This document shows, in pieces, positions 9,000-19,822 of a stretch of DNA of 64,000 bases. The DNA is from Arsenophonus sp052171275. GTDB taxonomy: Bacteria; Pseudomonadota; Gammaproteobacteria; Enterobacterales; Enterobacteriaceae. The notes beneath the pieces are model-generated. The model had not been told where the DNA came from. It searched no databases and saw only the letters and a list, made by a program, of their open reading frames with translations. The DNA is taken from positions 1,736,001 through 1,800,000 of the forward strand of contig CM125795.1 of assembly GCA_052171275.1 (NCBI GenBank), written 5' to 3'. Position 1 is the stretch's first letter. Every line of letters begins with the position of its first letter. The position numbers and the translations under genes were made by a program.

Positions 9000-11900
9000 T
9001 TTATTGAAAATTTTTAAGAAAATTATCACATTTCTATTATCTTAATATTGTTTATTATTAATAAAGCTTATAGCTAGTAAATTTTTGATATTATATTTAA
9101 TTAATGAATATAATATAATATATCTATTTAATATGAAAATAAAAAGTATTTTTTTAAATATTATATCTTTTTCTATAAGTAATTTATAATTAACTAATGA
9201 AATAATAATATTTAATACTAAATATTATTAATAGTGCTTTTCTATATATTTAAATATTTATAATAACTATTGTTAGTATATATTATAGTAGCAATAATGG
9301 AGATTATAATAATATTTTAGATTAAAACTAAATATAAAAATAGTAAAAATATTTCTTCTTAATAAAAATAAAAATTTGATACATATTATTATTCAATAGT
9401 ATTTGAATTATTAAAAAAAAGATAACTTAAATTTCAACTTATAATAATAAACAATTACTATCATAAAAAAGTTTAACGATATTTGTTATAAAATATTTTA
9501 TATTTTCATTCAAACAAAAATATAAAATATTATTTCTATTTTTATATTCTACTTTAATAAATTTTTATAACTATAAAACTTTGTTTATTGAATTAATTTA
9601 TTTATTTCTATCTATATAAATTATAATTTATGCTTATTTAATAATAATTTTTAACTTTATTTCATTTTTTATCATTATTAACTATATAACATTTATCGTA
9701 TTAATCACATCATTATAAATGACTTCTTATATTTTATTTTATAAGAGTATTAGTAATATTAATTATTATCTAGTGTATTTTTAAATTTATTATTATGTAG
9801 ATTCATAATATAATTTCTATTTATTTTCAACTTAAAAAATTTTATCTTTTATTAAAAGATATTTTTATAAATTATAAATTATATTTAACATGATTAAGGA
9901 TTTTTAGTTAGTAATTTTAAAAAAAATAATGACAAACTTATTTTTAAAATTATAAAAAATGAGTTTAAATTATTATAAAAATTACAAAAAATATAAAATA
10001 TAGAAAATATATAAAAGTTAAATTTTGAATAAAAAATAATATTTTATTATTATATTTAAATAAATATATTTACATTATCTTATTTGTTGTTGTAAAATTT
10101 ATATGGAAATATAATGTATAAAGGAATATAAAAGAGTAAAAAATATTTTTTATTTTATATTATCGACATCTAAATTATTCTTTATTTATATAAAGAAAAA
10201 TAAAAAAAAGTGTTTTAGATAATAAAATGTATTTAATAACTATATGAAAATATTATAAATTAATAGAAAATTTATATTAAGATTTAAATAATTTTAATAT
10301 TATTAAAAACATTAAAATATAAGTAAAAATTAAGGATTTTTTTTAATTTTAATCATTAAATAATTAGTTTTTATATATTACTTATTTATATTCCAATAAA
10401 CTTAATTTTATACAAATAATAATATAGAGAATTAATTAATAAACAAATATTTTATTTAAAATTATTAAAATATCAAATACATTTATTTTTAGAATTAAAA
10501 ATAAATTTTTTTAAAATAAATAATATTAAAAATATTAAATTATTATAAATAATACAATAATTAATTTGATGAATTTATTGTTGTTTCTAAAACTTATCTA
10601 TCCTTATAATAAAATTTAAAGATTTTAAATCTAAAATAAAATAAAAAATTTTATTAAAGAAAATAATTAATAAAAAATAAATCATTTTTTTAAATTAATT
10701 TATAAAATTATAATATTTATTAAATAAAATTTAATTAAAGTTCGTATTAATATGAAAAAAAATTTTTATTTAAGTTATTTATATTATTATTTACATTTAT
10801 AAAGAAATAAGAAATAAAATTCTTATATACTGTTGAATATAAAATGTTCCTATTTATTTAGGATATAAAAATAAATAATTTGATTATCATTAATATTTAT
10901 GAATTATTAATAATAACATATAAAAATGTATGATAATATACTTAAAAAGTAAATGTAATTTTTAATTAAATTATATTAAATGATATAAGAATTACTATAA
11001 AATTTATTGTGTCTAATAAAATTAGACAATATTTATATAAATTTTATATTAATCTAATAAAACATTAAATTAAATATTATTAATTAAATATAATTTCTTT
11101 ACTAAAGCGATAAGAATTAATAATATTAATATTATTAATAATAAATAAATATAAAAATATATTAATTAATATAACAATCATTTTATTAAAAAAATACGTT
11201 CTACAAGAAAAAATCAATAATTTTTAATTCAAAATATTCAACTAGTTATAAAAAAATAAACAAATATTTCATAAAAAACTTCTAATTATATATATTTTAT
11301 TAAGAATTAATAAGCTAGCCTTATTTTAAGTTAATTAATAAAAATTTATTAAAAATATCAAAAATAAAAATCTTTAAAATATAAATGTGAAATATAAACT
11401 GTTTTAATAAATTTTAATATTATCTACAAAGATAAAAAAATAAAATTATTTCTAAAACTAGCAAATTTAAATATATTTAAATTCAATTAATTTCTATGAT
11501 TTTTATCAGTTCATTTAACAAATTTATTTTTTTATATATATGTATAGTACAGATTATGTAACATACTAATTATCCAAAATAATTTAATAAAATTTAAAAT
11601 AGAATAACAAAATTTTAAAATTTTGAATAGATCTTTAGTTAAAAATCCAAAAAAATCAAAAACTTCGATTTATATATAGAAATATCGACATAAATTATGA
11701 AAATTATTTCATTTACAAATCATGAATTGAATTAAAATCAATAAAAAGTAAAAATAAAATAAAAACCTTTATTTTTTTACCAAAATAAAGCATTAAAAAC
11801 ATTATAAATATAAATTATATTTTTATAAAATCTACTAAACTAAATAAAATTTATTTAATACGATATCATTAAATAAATCAGTGATAATCTATAATAAATA

Positions 11901-14900
11901 GAATTTTTTCTCATATACATAAAATGTTTTATAATTTTTATATGAATAAACTATATTTAATAATAAATTTTATTAATAAATATTTATTATATTTTCTTTA
12001 GTAAAACGTCTTTTATAAATATTATATATAGATAAATTTACCTTTTAGATATTGTTAATAATATAAATATAAAAATAAAAGATTATAATATAAAACAATA
12101 ATATATATAAATATTATATTTTATATATAAAATCCATATATCATTTAAAGTTAAAAATAATTTTAATTTTAATTAAAATTTTTAAATATATATTTATATA
12201 AAATATAAATTTTGTTTTACCTTTAAAACAAAAAATTTTAAAATAAATAAATCTATTAATACTTTTATATAAAAAATTCAAAAGTAAGTAAATATGATAA
12301 GATGTTATACATTGTGCTAATATTGCACACTATAAAGATTTTAAAAAATAGCAATAATTGATATTATATGATTAAAAATCATTATAAATAAGATAAATTA
12401 AATGAAACATTTTATTTATTAAATTTTTGATAAAAAAGTTAATAAAATAATAAAATCATAATATAATCTTATTATATTAATATTTTCAAACAAAATATAC
12501 AAGATAGGTTGATAAAATAATTAAAATCATTATCTGATTATTATATTATTTTAATTAATAATATATTAAATTAAAATATCAATAATATTAATAGTTTATT
12601 TATTAATAAGAATTATTATTAAACTTTAGTATACTTTTAATCGTCAAAAAATAGAAAAAATTAATATTTTATTATTATCTAATTTTGTATTTTTATTTCT
12701 TGCTTATTTTTTAAATAGATAACTTTTATTTTTTAATAAAACATCTTATTTTTTATATTTCAATTAAAAATCAAAACTTATATTTTATGAAAAATAGATT
12801 CAATAAAAAATATAGTTAAAAAATATTAATTATAAATTTTATTGATAATAATTTAACAATTAGTAAATTTTATGTTATTAGGAAACAAGTTATAAAGAAG
12901 TATTTTTTCTAAAAATCCTAAATAAAAAAATACTAAATAATTTAAATTAAATCAACTTAAAAAATAATTTTTGATATTAATTAAAATATTTTTAAATATT
13001 TCAAATAAAATTTTATATATAAAACTATAAAATATTTTAAAGATATAAAATAAGATAAAATATAAAAATCTAAATTATTATTTTTTTATTTAAAAATTAT
13101 GAAATAAAAATATTAAATATATTTATTGAAACAATAAATATAGAGAAATATCATAGAAATTAAAAAAATCATTAAATAATCAAAATTTTATAAAAATATA
13201 TATAACTTTATTATTAAAGAATTAAAAAAATAATTAATAAATAATATTTATTAGGTGATTTTTATTGTTTAATATAATATATTATATTTCTGTTTATATT
13301 TTATATATATTAAAACTTTTATAAGTTAAATATAAACAAATAAATAAATTTTATCAAAAAACTAATAAGTTTAAATATAAGTTAAAATAGTAAATTTATT
13401 ATATTGAATATAATAAAATCATATCAAGATATTTTATATTTATGAATAGAAAATAATTTCTAATTTATTTTATAATAAAGGATATCTATATTGATAATAA
13501 TTTTTTTTCAATTAATTATATCATAAAGATATTTTTAAATTTATAATATTTTAATTAAAATATGTTTTAAGGATAATTTATTTATCAAAATAAATAAATA
13601 ATTATAGTTCTAAATTAATTAATTTAGAATCTTTCTATAAATATTTAAATTTTAATAAAGAACTATTTTTATTTTAAAATAAAAATATTATGTAAGATTA
13701 AAGTTATTAACTTTTAATAAGTTATTTTGAAATGAAATTATTCACTATTAATAATGAATAAAAATAAATTATTAATAAGTAAACTTATAATTATACTAGG
13801 ATAAAACTAATTATATAAATATTTTAATATTCTATAACATTATTTTAAATAATATGAAAATTCATACACTAAATATTTTAATAACAACTATATTAATATA
13901 CAATATTTTACTGATAAACTTGCTAAAATAAGAGGAAAACTCTTAAAGTTCCACTACTCTATTCTTTCTAAAAAAACTATAGAAATATTTTACGGAGAAC
14001 TTATTAAAGTATATGATTTTGATATATCTTTTACATATATACGTAACTTAAATACATAGTCAATATCTTACTATCATTTAATCTTCTCAATAAAATATCC
14101 TAAAATTCTCAAAGCTAATATTTAGCATTATTCTCTAATACTTTTTATTATTTATTATTTAAATATAATTACAATTAATGAATTTTGGAATTAAATAGTT
14201 GTTTATCTAGATGTTAAATTATTTATTTTTTTAAATCATAAAAAAATTTAAATTTTAAAAAAAATAAGTAATAACTATTCTTTTTATAGAAAGAAAATAG
14301 AAATTTTTACTATCAAAATTAATTATAATCTTAACTCTATAGAAAATGTTTATTATATCATTTATCTTTTTATTGTTTATATTAGAATATAATATATTAT
14401 ATATATTTATTAAGAATAAAATAATTTTATTTATATAAACTTAATTTTTTCACATTAAGAATTAAATTAAATTTAATAATATATAATATATATAGTAACA
14501 TTCATTTATAGATGAAATTGTTTTATATTTTTCTATTAACATAATTAAAGTATCTATGTATATATTCAGTTCGAAAGATATAATTTCTTTATTATAATTG
14601 TAAAAAATATATCATTTGATAATGGATTAAATTAATCCATACAACAATTCTCTAATTCGTTTTTATATATTAAGTAATATACTATTTAAATATATAAATA
14701 ATATATTATATCTAATAAATTATTATAAACTTTATTTTTAATTATATAAAAACAAAGTTTATAATAATTATAAGTAATAAAAAGATAATATATATTGTTT
14801 TATTTAGCAGATAAAAAAGTTTTATTATAAATGATTTTTTCTTGATAACTATTTTTTGTTACTAATGATACATAAAATAATTCTCATTATACTAAAAATT

Positions 14901-15138
14901 TATTTTTTAGTATTTATAATATTAGATAACATGATTCTTAATAAAGATAATAATTTACTTAAGTATTGTTTAATAACATATCTAATTATCTGATTTAATT
15001 ATATATAATCTTATATTAAATAATATATGTGAATATCTAAAAAATTAATAATATTATCTAAAAAATATGTATAATATTTATATTATCAAATAATTTATCT
15101 ATTATTACAATAACACTAAAATTTCTATAAAAATAAGA
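9000..15138. other. 6.1 kb gene-free desert
   Basis: No intact gene on either strand. Composition is almost entirely A and T with stops in every frame. Visible items: hairpins at 9492-9531 (15 bp), 13395-13417 (11 bp), 13608-13629 (22-base perfect palindrome) and 14718-14769 (16 bp, 20-base loop), a GC-bearing spot TGTGC-TAATATT-GCACA at about 12314-12330, and a GC-elevated island at 13853-14135 listed separately. sspB is expected at the left edge by synteny; nothing readable remains. Confidence 0.75.
13853..14135 (+). other. GC-elevated island with a 68-codon open frame lacking a start codon
   Basis: G+C here is about 20-25% against roughly 10% around it. On the plus strand codons from 13853 to the stop near 14056 are open and read ...DKLAKIRGKLLKFHYSIL...IFYGELIKVYDF..., but there is no in-frame ATG, GTG or TTG at a sensible place. 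An open run this long can occur by chance in 64 kb. I do not recognise the peptide. It may be a relatively recent pseudogene remnant. Confidence 0.3.
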
Positions 15139-15714
15139 TTAATCAATATAGGTAAATGCAGTAATGACACGTTTAACGCCATCTGTTTCACTAACAATCT
15201 TTGTTACATCTTCTCCTTCTTCTTTGGTTAAGATACCAAGTAAAAACACCTCTTTATTTTCAGTAATAACCTTGACAGTTAATAATTTAACTAAATCATT
15301 TTTAATAAAGATTTGTGATTTTATTCTAGCTGTTATCCAAGTATCTTTAGAAGATATACCAAAATCAACTGGCACTGCTTGTCTAATCTCGTTATAAACT
15401 ATTTGTACACCTTCTATATTAGTTGCTATCCACTTTGCTCTTTCAGCTAATGAAAGATCAGGTGCTTGCCCGATAAGTAATATCTTACCTCCATAAGCAA
15501 TTGCAATAATACGTGTATTATGGATAATTTCTTTATCTTTATTAATAGCAGTAGTAACACGTACTTCTAATGTTCCATCATCAATCTGACGACCTATACT
15601 TCTTGGATCTGTAACACTTTTTGCAGCGATTGCCGCTGAACCTATTACAACAGCACTAAAGCATCCTTGTAATAAAAGTGAACTACATATTATAATAATA
15701 GGAAAAAAATTCAT
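15139..15714 (-). CDS. dolP: DolP (YraP), outer-membrane BON-domain lipoprotein
   Basis: DolP is an outer-membrane lipoprotein that supports BAM-complex function and envelope integrity. The 191 residues match E. coli in length. A lipoprotein signal ends in the lipobox L15-Q16-G17-C18. Two BON domains follow, about 47-115 (DDGTLEVRVTTAINKD...VYNEIRQ) and 124-191 (DTWITARIKSQ...GVKRVITAFTYID). Its ribosome binding site AGAGGAG overlaps the stop of diaA, 11 bases upstream, so the two genes form one operon as in E. coli. With the Mla genes and DegQ it shows that this symbiont keeps outer-membrane maintenance functions. Confidence 0.96.
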   Translation of the reverse strand: MNFFPIIIICSSLLLQGCFSAVVIGSAAIAAKSVTDPRSIGRQIDDGTLEVRVTTAINKDKEIIHNTRIIAIAYGGKILLIGQAPDLSLAERAKWIATNIEGVQIVYNEIRQAVPVDFGISSKDTWITARIKSQIFIKNDLVKLLTVKVITENKEVFLLGILTKEEGEDVTKIVSETDGVKRVITAFTYID

Positions 15715-15725
15715 CCTTACTCCTC

Positions 15726-16319
15726 TTAACTATCTTGATGTGGAAAAAGTGCATTGTCGATTAAATCACATAAGCAGTTAACTGTTAATAAATGAACCTC
15801 TTGAATTCTGATACCCCTTTCTGAAGGTATTCTAATTTCTACGTCACGTGTACCTAATAAACCAGCTAATTCTCCTCCATCATGACCAGTTAAAGCAACA
15901 ATAATCATATCACGTGTTAGCGAAGCTTCAACAGCTTTTATAACAACATTACTATCATCTCCTTTCGTAGCAATTACAAAAAGTATATCACCAGATTCTC
16001 CTAATGCACGAACTTGTTTTGCATATACTTCTTCTGGTTTCTGTCCATTAACAATAGATGTTATAATTGCATTATCTGTATTGAGACATAAAGCAGGAAG
16101 ACTAGGACGCTCAGTTTCAAATTGATTAATCATATTACTTACAAAACGTTGTGCGATAACTGTCGAACTACCACTACCACAACATAAAATTTTATTACCA
16201 TCTAATAAGGCATAAACGATTATAATTGCTGCGCGAGCAATGGCGTCAGGTAAAATTTCAGCAGATGCAATTTGTGTTTGAATACTTTCAGCAAAACAGG
16301 CTTTTATTTTTTCTAACAC
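15726..16319 (-). CDS. diaA: DiaA, DnaA initiator-associating SIS-domain protein
   Basis: DiaA binds DnaA and promotes timely initiation at oriC. The 197-residue product is colinear with E. coli DiaA (196) from EKIKACFAESIQTQIASAE to LCDLIDNALFPHQDS. The whole protein is one SIS domain, with GNKILCCGSGSS near residues 41-52 in the phosphosugar-binding loop position (E. coli GNGTS). It also resembles GmhA, but the specific similarity and the dolP neighbour support DiaA. The start is GTG at 16317-16319, with TAGG upstream. dolP follows in the same operon; yraN and lpoA, normally upstream, are gone. Keeping DiaA suggests DnaA-dependent initiation is still regulated. Confidence 0.94.
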   Translation of the reverse strand: MLEKIKACFAESIQTQIASAEILPDAIARAAIIIVYALLDGNKILCCGSGSSTVIAQRFVSNMINQFETERPSLPALCLNTDNAIITSIVNGQKPEEVYAKQVRALGESGDILFVIATKGDDSNVVIKAVEASLTRDMIIVALTGHDGGELAGLLGTRDVEIRIPSERGIRIQEVHLLTVNCLCDLIDNALFPHQDS

Positions 16320-16970
16320 GATAAAACCTACTTACATATAATTAATGGATGATATTATAATCACTAAAAGCATTTTATAACCATTCAAACTAATTTTTAT
16401 TCATAGTTTAAATGTTAAAACAAATATAAAATTATATATATTTCATTATATTTTAAGAACCATAATTTTATGAAAATATAAAAAATTTTTATTTACTTAA
16501 AATTATTAATATTAAACACTATTATCAAAATTATTTCTATAAAGAAAGTGTAACTCAGTAAATATCCAGATTTTTTATTTTTCATAACTAAATCTAATTT
16601 TTTCAAACTTATAACTTATATTATAAATAATAAATTGAAGAGATCATATTGTTATAAAAATCATTTAGTATTAAATTTAAACTAATATTTTACATTTAAG
16701 AAAATTTTATATTTTTAGCATAACATATATCCTTTTATCTTTAATTTTAAAATAAAAGTGCATTTAAATTTAAATTTTCAAAACTATATTACCTTATTTT
16801 TATTTATTGTTTGATAAATTTTAGTCTTTAACTTAAAAAGTTATTAAATTAATTTAAACTTTTTTATTTAAATTTTAAAAAATATTTTTACAAGAAAACA
16901 ACGCTATTTTCCCTTTATTTTAAAGGACTAATTTTAAATATAAAAAATTCAAATGTAATATTATGTTTTG

Positions 16971-17018
16971 TAGTTAATTAATTTTTAATTAATTAAATAA
17001 TTAAAAATTAATTAACTA
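16971..17018. repeat. 21-bp inverted repeat, 6-base loop
   Basis: Arms 16971-16991 and 16998-17018 are perfectly complementary; the loop is ATTAAA. It lies in the diaA-rsmI desert, not near a gene end. Confidence 0.8.
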
Positions 17019-18109
17019 AGTATAAAATAAAAATGAGGAATAAATCAGCAAAGTATGATTTATCAAAACTATGTCAGTAAAACGGAATTAATATTCATCA
17101 TTAAAGAAATTTTAGTTAAATTAAAATTAACTAATTTAAACTAAACTAATAATTTGTGTAAAAATTTATTTTCTATAATTATCTTGTAATCATACAGTAT
17201 AAAGTTTTATATCTATATAATTTATTTGTTAATATATTTGTTAATTAATTTAATTAATAGTAATTCATCAATTATAGTTATAATATATACTTTATCAATA
17301 ACCTATTTCATATAATTACTACTTTATTTTTTTCTATTTTGATAAACACTATTTTATGAGAGATATATTATGATAGACTACTTTTTTAAATATATTTTGA
17401 TTTTATAACTAACTAATTTATATATTTATCTATTATATTTTTAAAATGTTTATAAATAAATACTATAGTTTCTATTTATAAACTTATACTTATTTATAAT
17501 AAAAATCATTTAGTATCAATATACTTAGTAAAATATTATTTTACAATATCCAAATAAATAATATAATATCATTTATTATATAAAATATCAAGATAATAAT
17601 CTTATTATATTTAAAATTTATAACTTATACTTTATATTTATTTATAATTAACAAAGATACTCTTAATAACAAATGATATTATATCTATTTATTTTATGTT
17701 ATGTTATCATTATTAATGATTTAATTATTAATATTTTATATATACTAATTATTTTTATTACTTTCCTAATAATTAATTTATTTATATTAATTTATTGATA
17801 TATATTTTATGAAAGCTTCATGAAAATACTTTTAGTAAATATTATATCATTATTAGTATTAAGATAAAATAGATAAATTTAAATATTACGATTTGTTAAA
17901 AATTTATATATTATTTGTATTACTGTTAGTAAACAAATTTTAATACTTATAGTTGGATTAAATATCGAATTTTAGTTTTTAATAAAAAAAATATGATAAT
18001 ATGAAATATCGTAGTTACTATAGTATAATTTAATTAGATTATAATTATATTTTTAATAGATTAATTTTCTTAAATTTATTACAAGACTTATCAATCATCT
18101 GTATAATGT

Positions 18110-18141
18110 TATTAATGATTTTTTTAAAAAAATCATTAATA
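18110..18141. repeat. 32-base perfect zero-loop palindrome
   Basis: The half-site TATTAATGATTTTTTT-like arm (18110-18125) is followed directly by its exact complement (18126-18141), meeting at a T7/A7 junction. It lies 77 bases from a second palindrome at 18218-18247. Confidence 0.8.
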
Positions 18142-18217
18142 TATTTTAATGATGAAAATTGATTTTTTAGTGATTGTATTACTGAATATAAACACATAAA
18201 CTTTTAGCAAAATATTA

Positions 18218-18247
18218 TACTAATTTATTATTAATAATAAATTAGTA
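18218..18247. repeat. 30-base perfect zero-loop palindrome
   Basis: TACTAATTTATTATT (18218-18232) is followed directly by its reverse complement (18233-18247). It lies about 250 bases upstream of rsmI. Confidence 0.8.
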
Positions 18248-18494
18248 ATAGATGATTAAAACTTATATATATAAATTAGCATACACTCTTATTCAATTTA
18301 CTTTAATCTGTTTAGATTAACATCATGATAAGAAACTAATGAAAATATCAGTATTCTAATTAAAATTTTTAATAAAATTAAAAAATAAATATTTTATATC
18401 ATATAATTTCATTATTATTTATTTAATTTTTATTAGTTATTTTTTAATAATCAAAGAACATTGATAAATCTAAATTAAGAGGTAGAAATGTTAT

Positions 18495-19361
18495 ATGTTA
18501 TCAACATTATATATTGTACCTACTCCTATTGGTAATTTAGATGATATCACGATACGTGCATTACAAATCTTTAAGAAAGTAGATCTTATTGCAGCTGAAG
18601 ATACCAGGAGAACTGGTTTATTATTACAGCATTTTAATATTAATGCCAATATGATCTCATTAAATAATTATAATGAACAACATAAAACAAATAAATTAAT
18701 ATATCAATTAAAACGAGGGATTAATATAGCATTAGTTTGCGATGCAGGAACTCCATTAATTAATGACCCTGGTTATCACTTGGTAAAATATTGTCGTCAA
18801 TCTAATATTAGAATAATTCCTTTACCTGGTCCATGTGCAGCAATTACTGCGCTTTCTGCTTCTGGTATTCCTCCAAATCGATTTTGCTATGAAGGTTTTT
18901 TACCATCAAAACGTAAAAATAGACAAGATGTATTGAAAAGATTAATGAATGAATCTAGAACACTTCTTTTTTATGAATCACCACATCGGTTGATAGATAC
19001 ATTGTCTGATATGATTACAATTTGGAGCGCTGGGCGTTACGCCATTTTAGCACGAGAATTAACAAAAATATGGGAGTCTATTCATGGTTTACCAATTGGA
19101 AAATTACTTGATTGGGTAAAAGTTGATCAAAATCGTTGTCGTGGAGAAATAGTATTAGTTGTTGATGGATATAGAGCATCAACAAATGCTGAAGTAGTTA
19201 TTTCTCCTGATGTAATAAAAACATTTATGTTACTACAGCAATCATTGCCTTTAAAAAAGGCGGCAGCTATTACATCAAAAATATATGGTTTAAAAAAAAA
19301 TACATTATATAAACATTCTATTGATCAAAGGGTTAACTATAATAAAAAACAAATAAATTAG
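18495..19361 (+). CDS. rsmI: RsmI, 16S rRNA 2'-O-ribose C1402 methyltransferase
   Basis: RsmI 2'-O-methylates C1402 in the 16S rRNA decoding centre using SAM. The 288 residues match E. coli (286). Family motifs are PTPIGNL (9-15), AEDTR (34-38), VCDAGTPLINDPG (81-93) and PLPGPCA (109-115). The C-terminal segment LPLKKAAAITSKIYGLKKN is conserved. The start is disturbed: ATGTTAT is duplicated in tandem (18488-18501), so two ATGs lie 7 bases apart in different frames. The one best spaced from AGAGG (18488) is out of frame; the in-frame ATG is 18495, 12 bases from the ribosome binding site. Translation may be less efficient. Confidence 0.95.
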   Translation: MLSTLYIVPTPIGNLDDITIRALQIFKKVDLIAAEDTRRTGLLLQHFNINANMISLNNYNEQHKTNKLIYQLKRGINIALVCDAGTPLINDPGYHLVKYCRQSNIRIIPLPGPCAAITALSASGIPPNRFCYEGFLPSKRKNRQDVLKRLMNESRTLLFYESPHRLIDTLSDMITIWSAGRYAILARELTKIWESIHGLPIGKLLDWVKVDQNRCRGEIVLVVDGYRASTNAEVVISPDVIKTFMLLQQSLPLKKAAAITSKIYGLKKNTLYKHSIDQRVNYNKKQIN

Positions 19362-19398
19362 ATGTTTTATAAAATAAGTATTCTTTAGTATAAATCAC

Positions 19399-19428
19399 TA
19401 TACAATTTAATATTAAATTAAGTATAAT
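19399..19428 (+). promoter_or_regulatory. probable rnpB promoter
   Basis: TATAAT at 19423-19428 ends 9 bases before the first base of the RNase P RNA. A -35-like TATACA (19399-19404) is 18 bases upstream of it. In such A+T-rich DNA TATAAT occurs by chance, but its position against the P1 helix start supports the call. Confidence 0.5.
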
Positions 19429-19437
19429 ATAAAATTA

Positions 19438-19822
19438 GAGTTAGCTAGACAACCGCTATTTTATTATTAATTACTATCTATAATTGATAATAATAATAGA
19501 GGAAAGTCCGGGCTCCATAGGGCAAAGGTGCCAGATAACATCTGGGGGGCGAAAGCCTACGACCAGTACAACAGAAAGAAAACCGCCAATGGTATAGTAA
19601 AGCTAAAGAGCACAGGTAAGGGTGAAATGGTGTGGTAAGAGCACACCGCGCAACTGGTAACAGATGTGGCACGGTAAACTTCCACCAGGAGCAAGGCTAA
19701 AATAAATGTTCTTGAATGTGGCCCGCATTGAACATGGGTAGGCCGCTTGAATTAGTACGTGAGTACTAATCTAGATAAATGGTTGTCCACGACAGAACCC
19801 GGCTTATCGGCTAACTCTAGAA
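19438..19822 (+). ncRNA. rnpB: RNase P RNA (M1 RNA)
   Basis: This is the catalytic RNA that trims 5' leaders from tRNA precursors. The core is unmistakable: GAGGAAAGTCCGGGCTCCAT, ACGACCAGTACAACAGAAAG, GGTAAGGGTGAAA, GTAAGAGCACACCGCG, and at the 3' end CACGACAGAACCCGGCTTAT. The ends are set by helix P1: GAGTTAGC (19438-19445) pairs exactly with GCTAACTC (19810-19817). The P3 helix, GC-rich in E. coli, is here built almost only from A and U (CTATTTTATTATT... against GATAATAATAATAG), so structure rather than sequence was conserved. Length of about 385 nt is normal. The nearest downstream hairpin is 12 bp at 19890-19917. The P protein gene is not in the window. Confidence 0.98.

Larger units (their letters stand above)
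16320..18494. other. 2.2 kb desert between divergent diaA and rsmI (yraN and lpoA slots)
   Basis: yraN and lpoA lie here in E. coli; no readable remnant was found. Three strong palindromes at 16971-17018, 18110-18141 and 18218-18247 are listed separately. The rsmI Shine-Dalgarno AGAGG is at 18478-18482. Confidence 0.7.

Noticed and set aside
19478..19672. Minus-strand open frame of 64 codons
   Set aside because: It lies entirely within the RNase P RNA gene.
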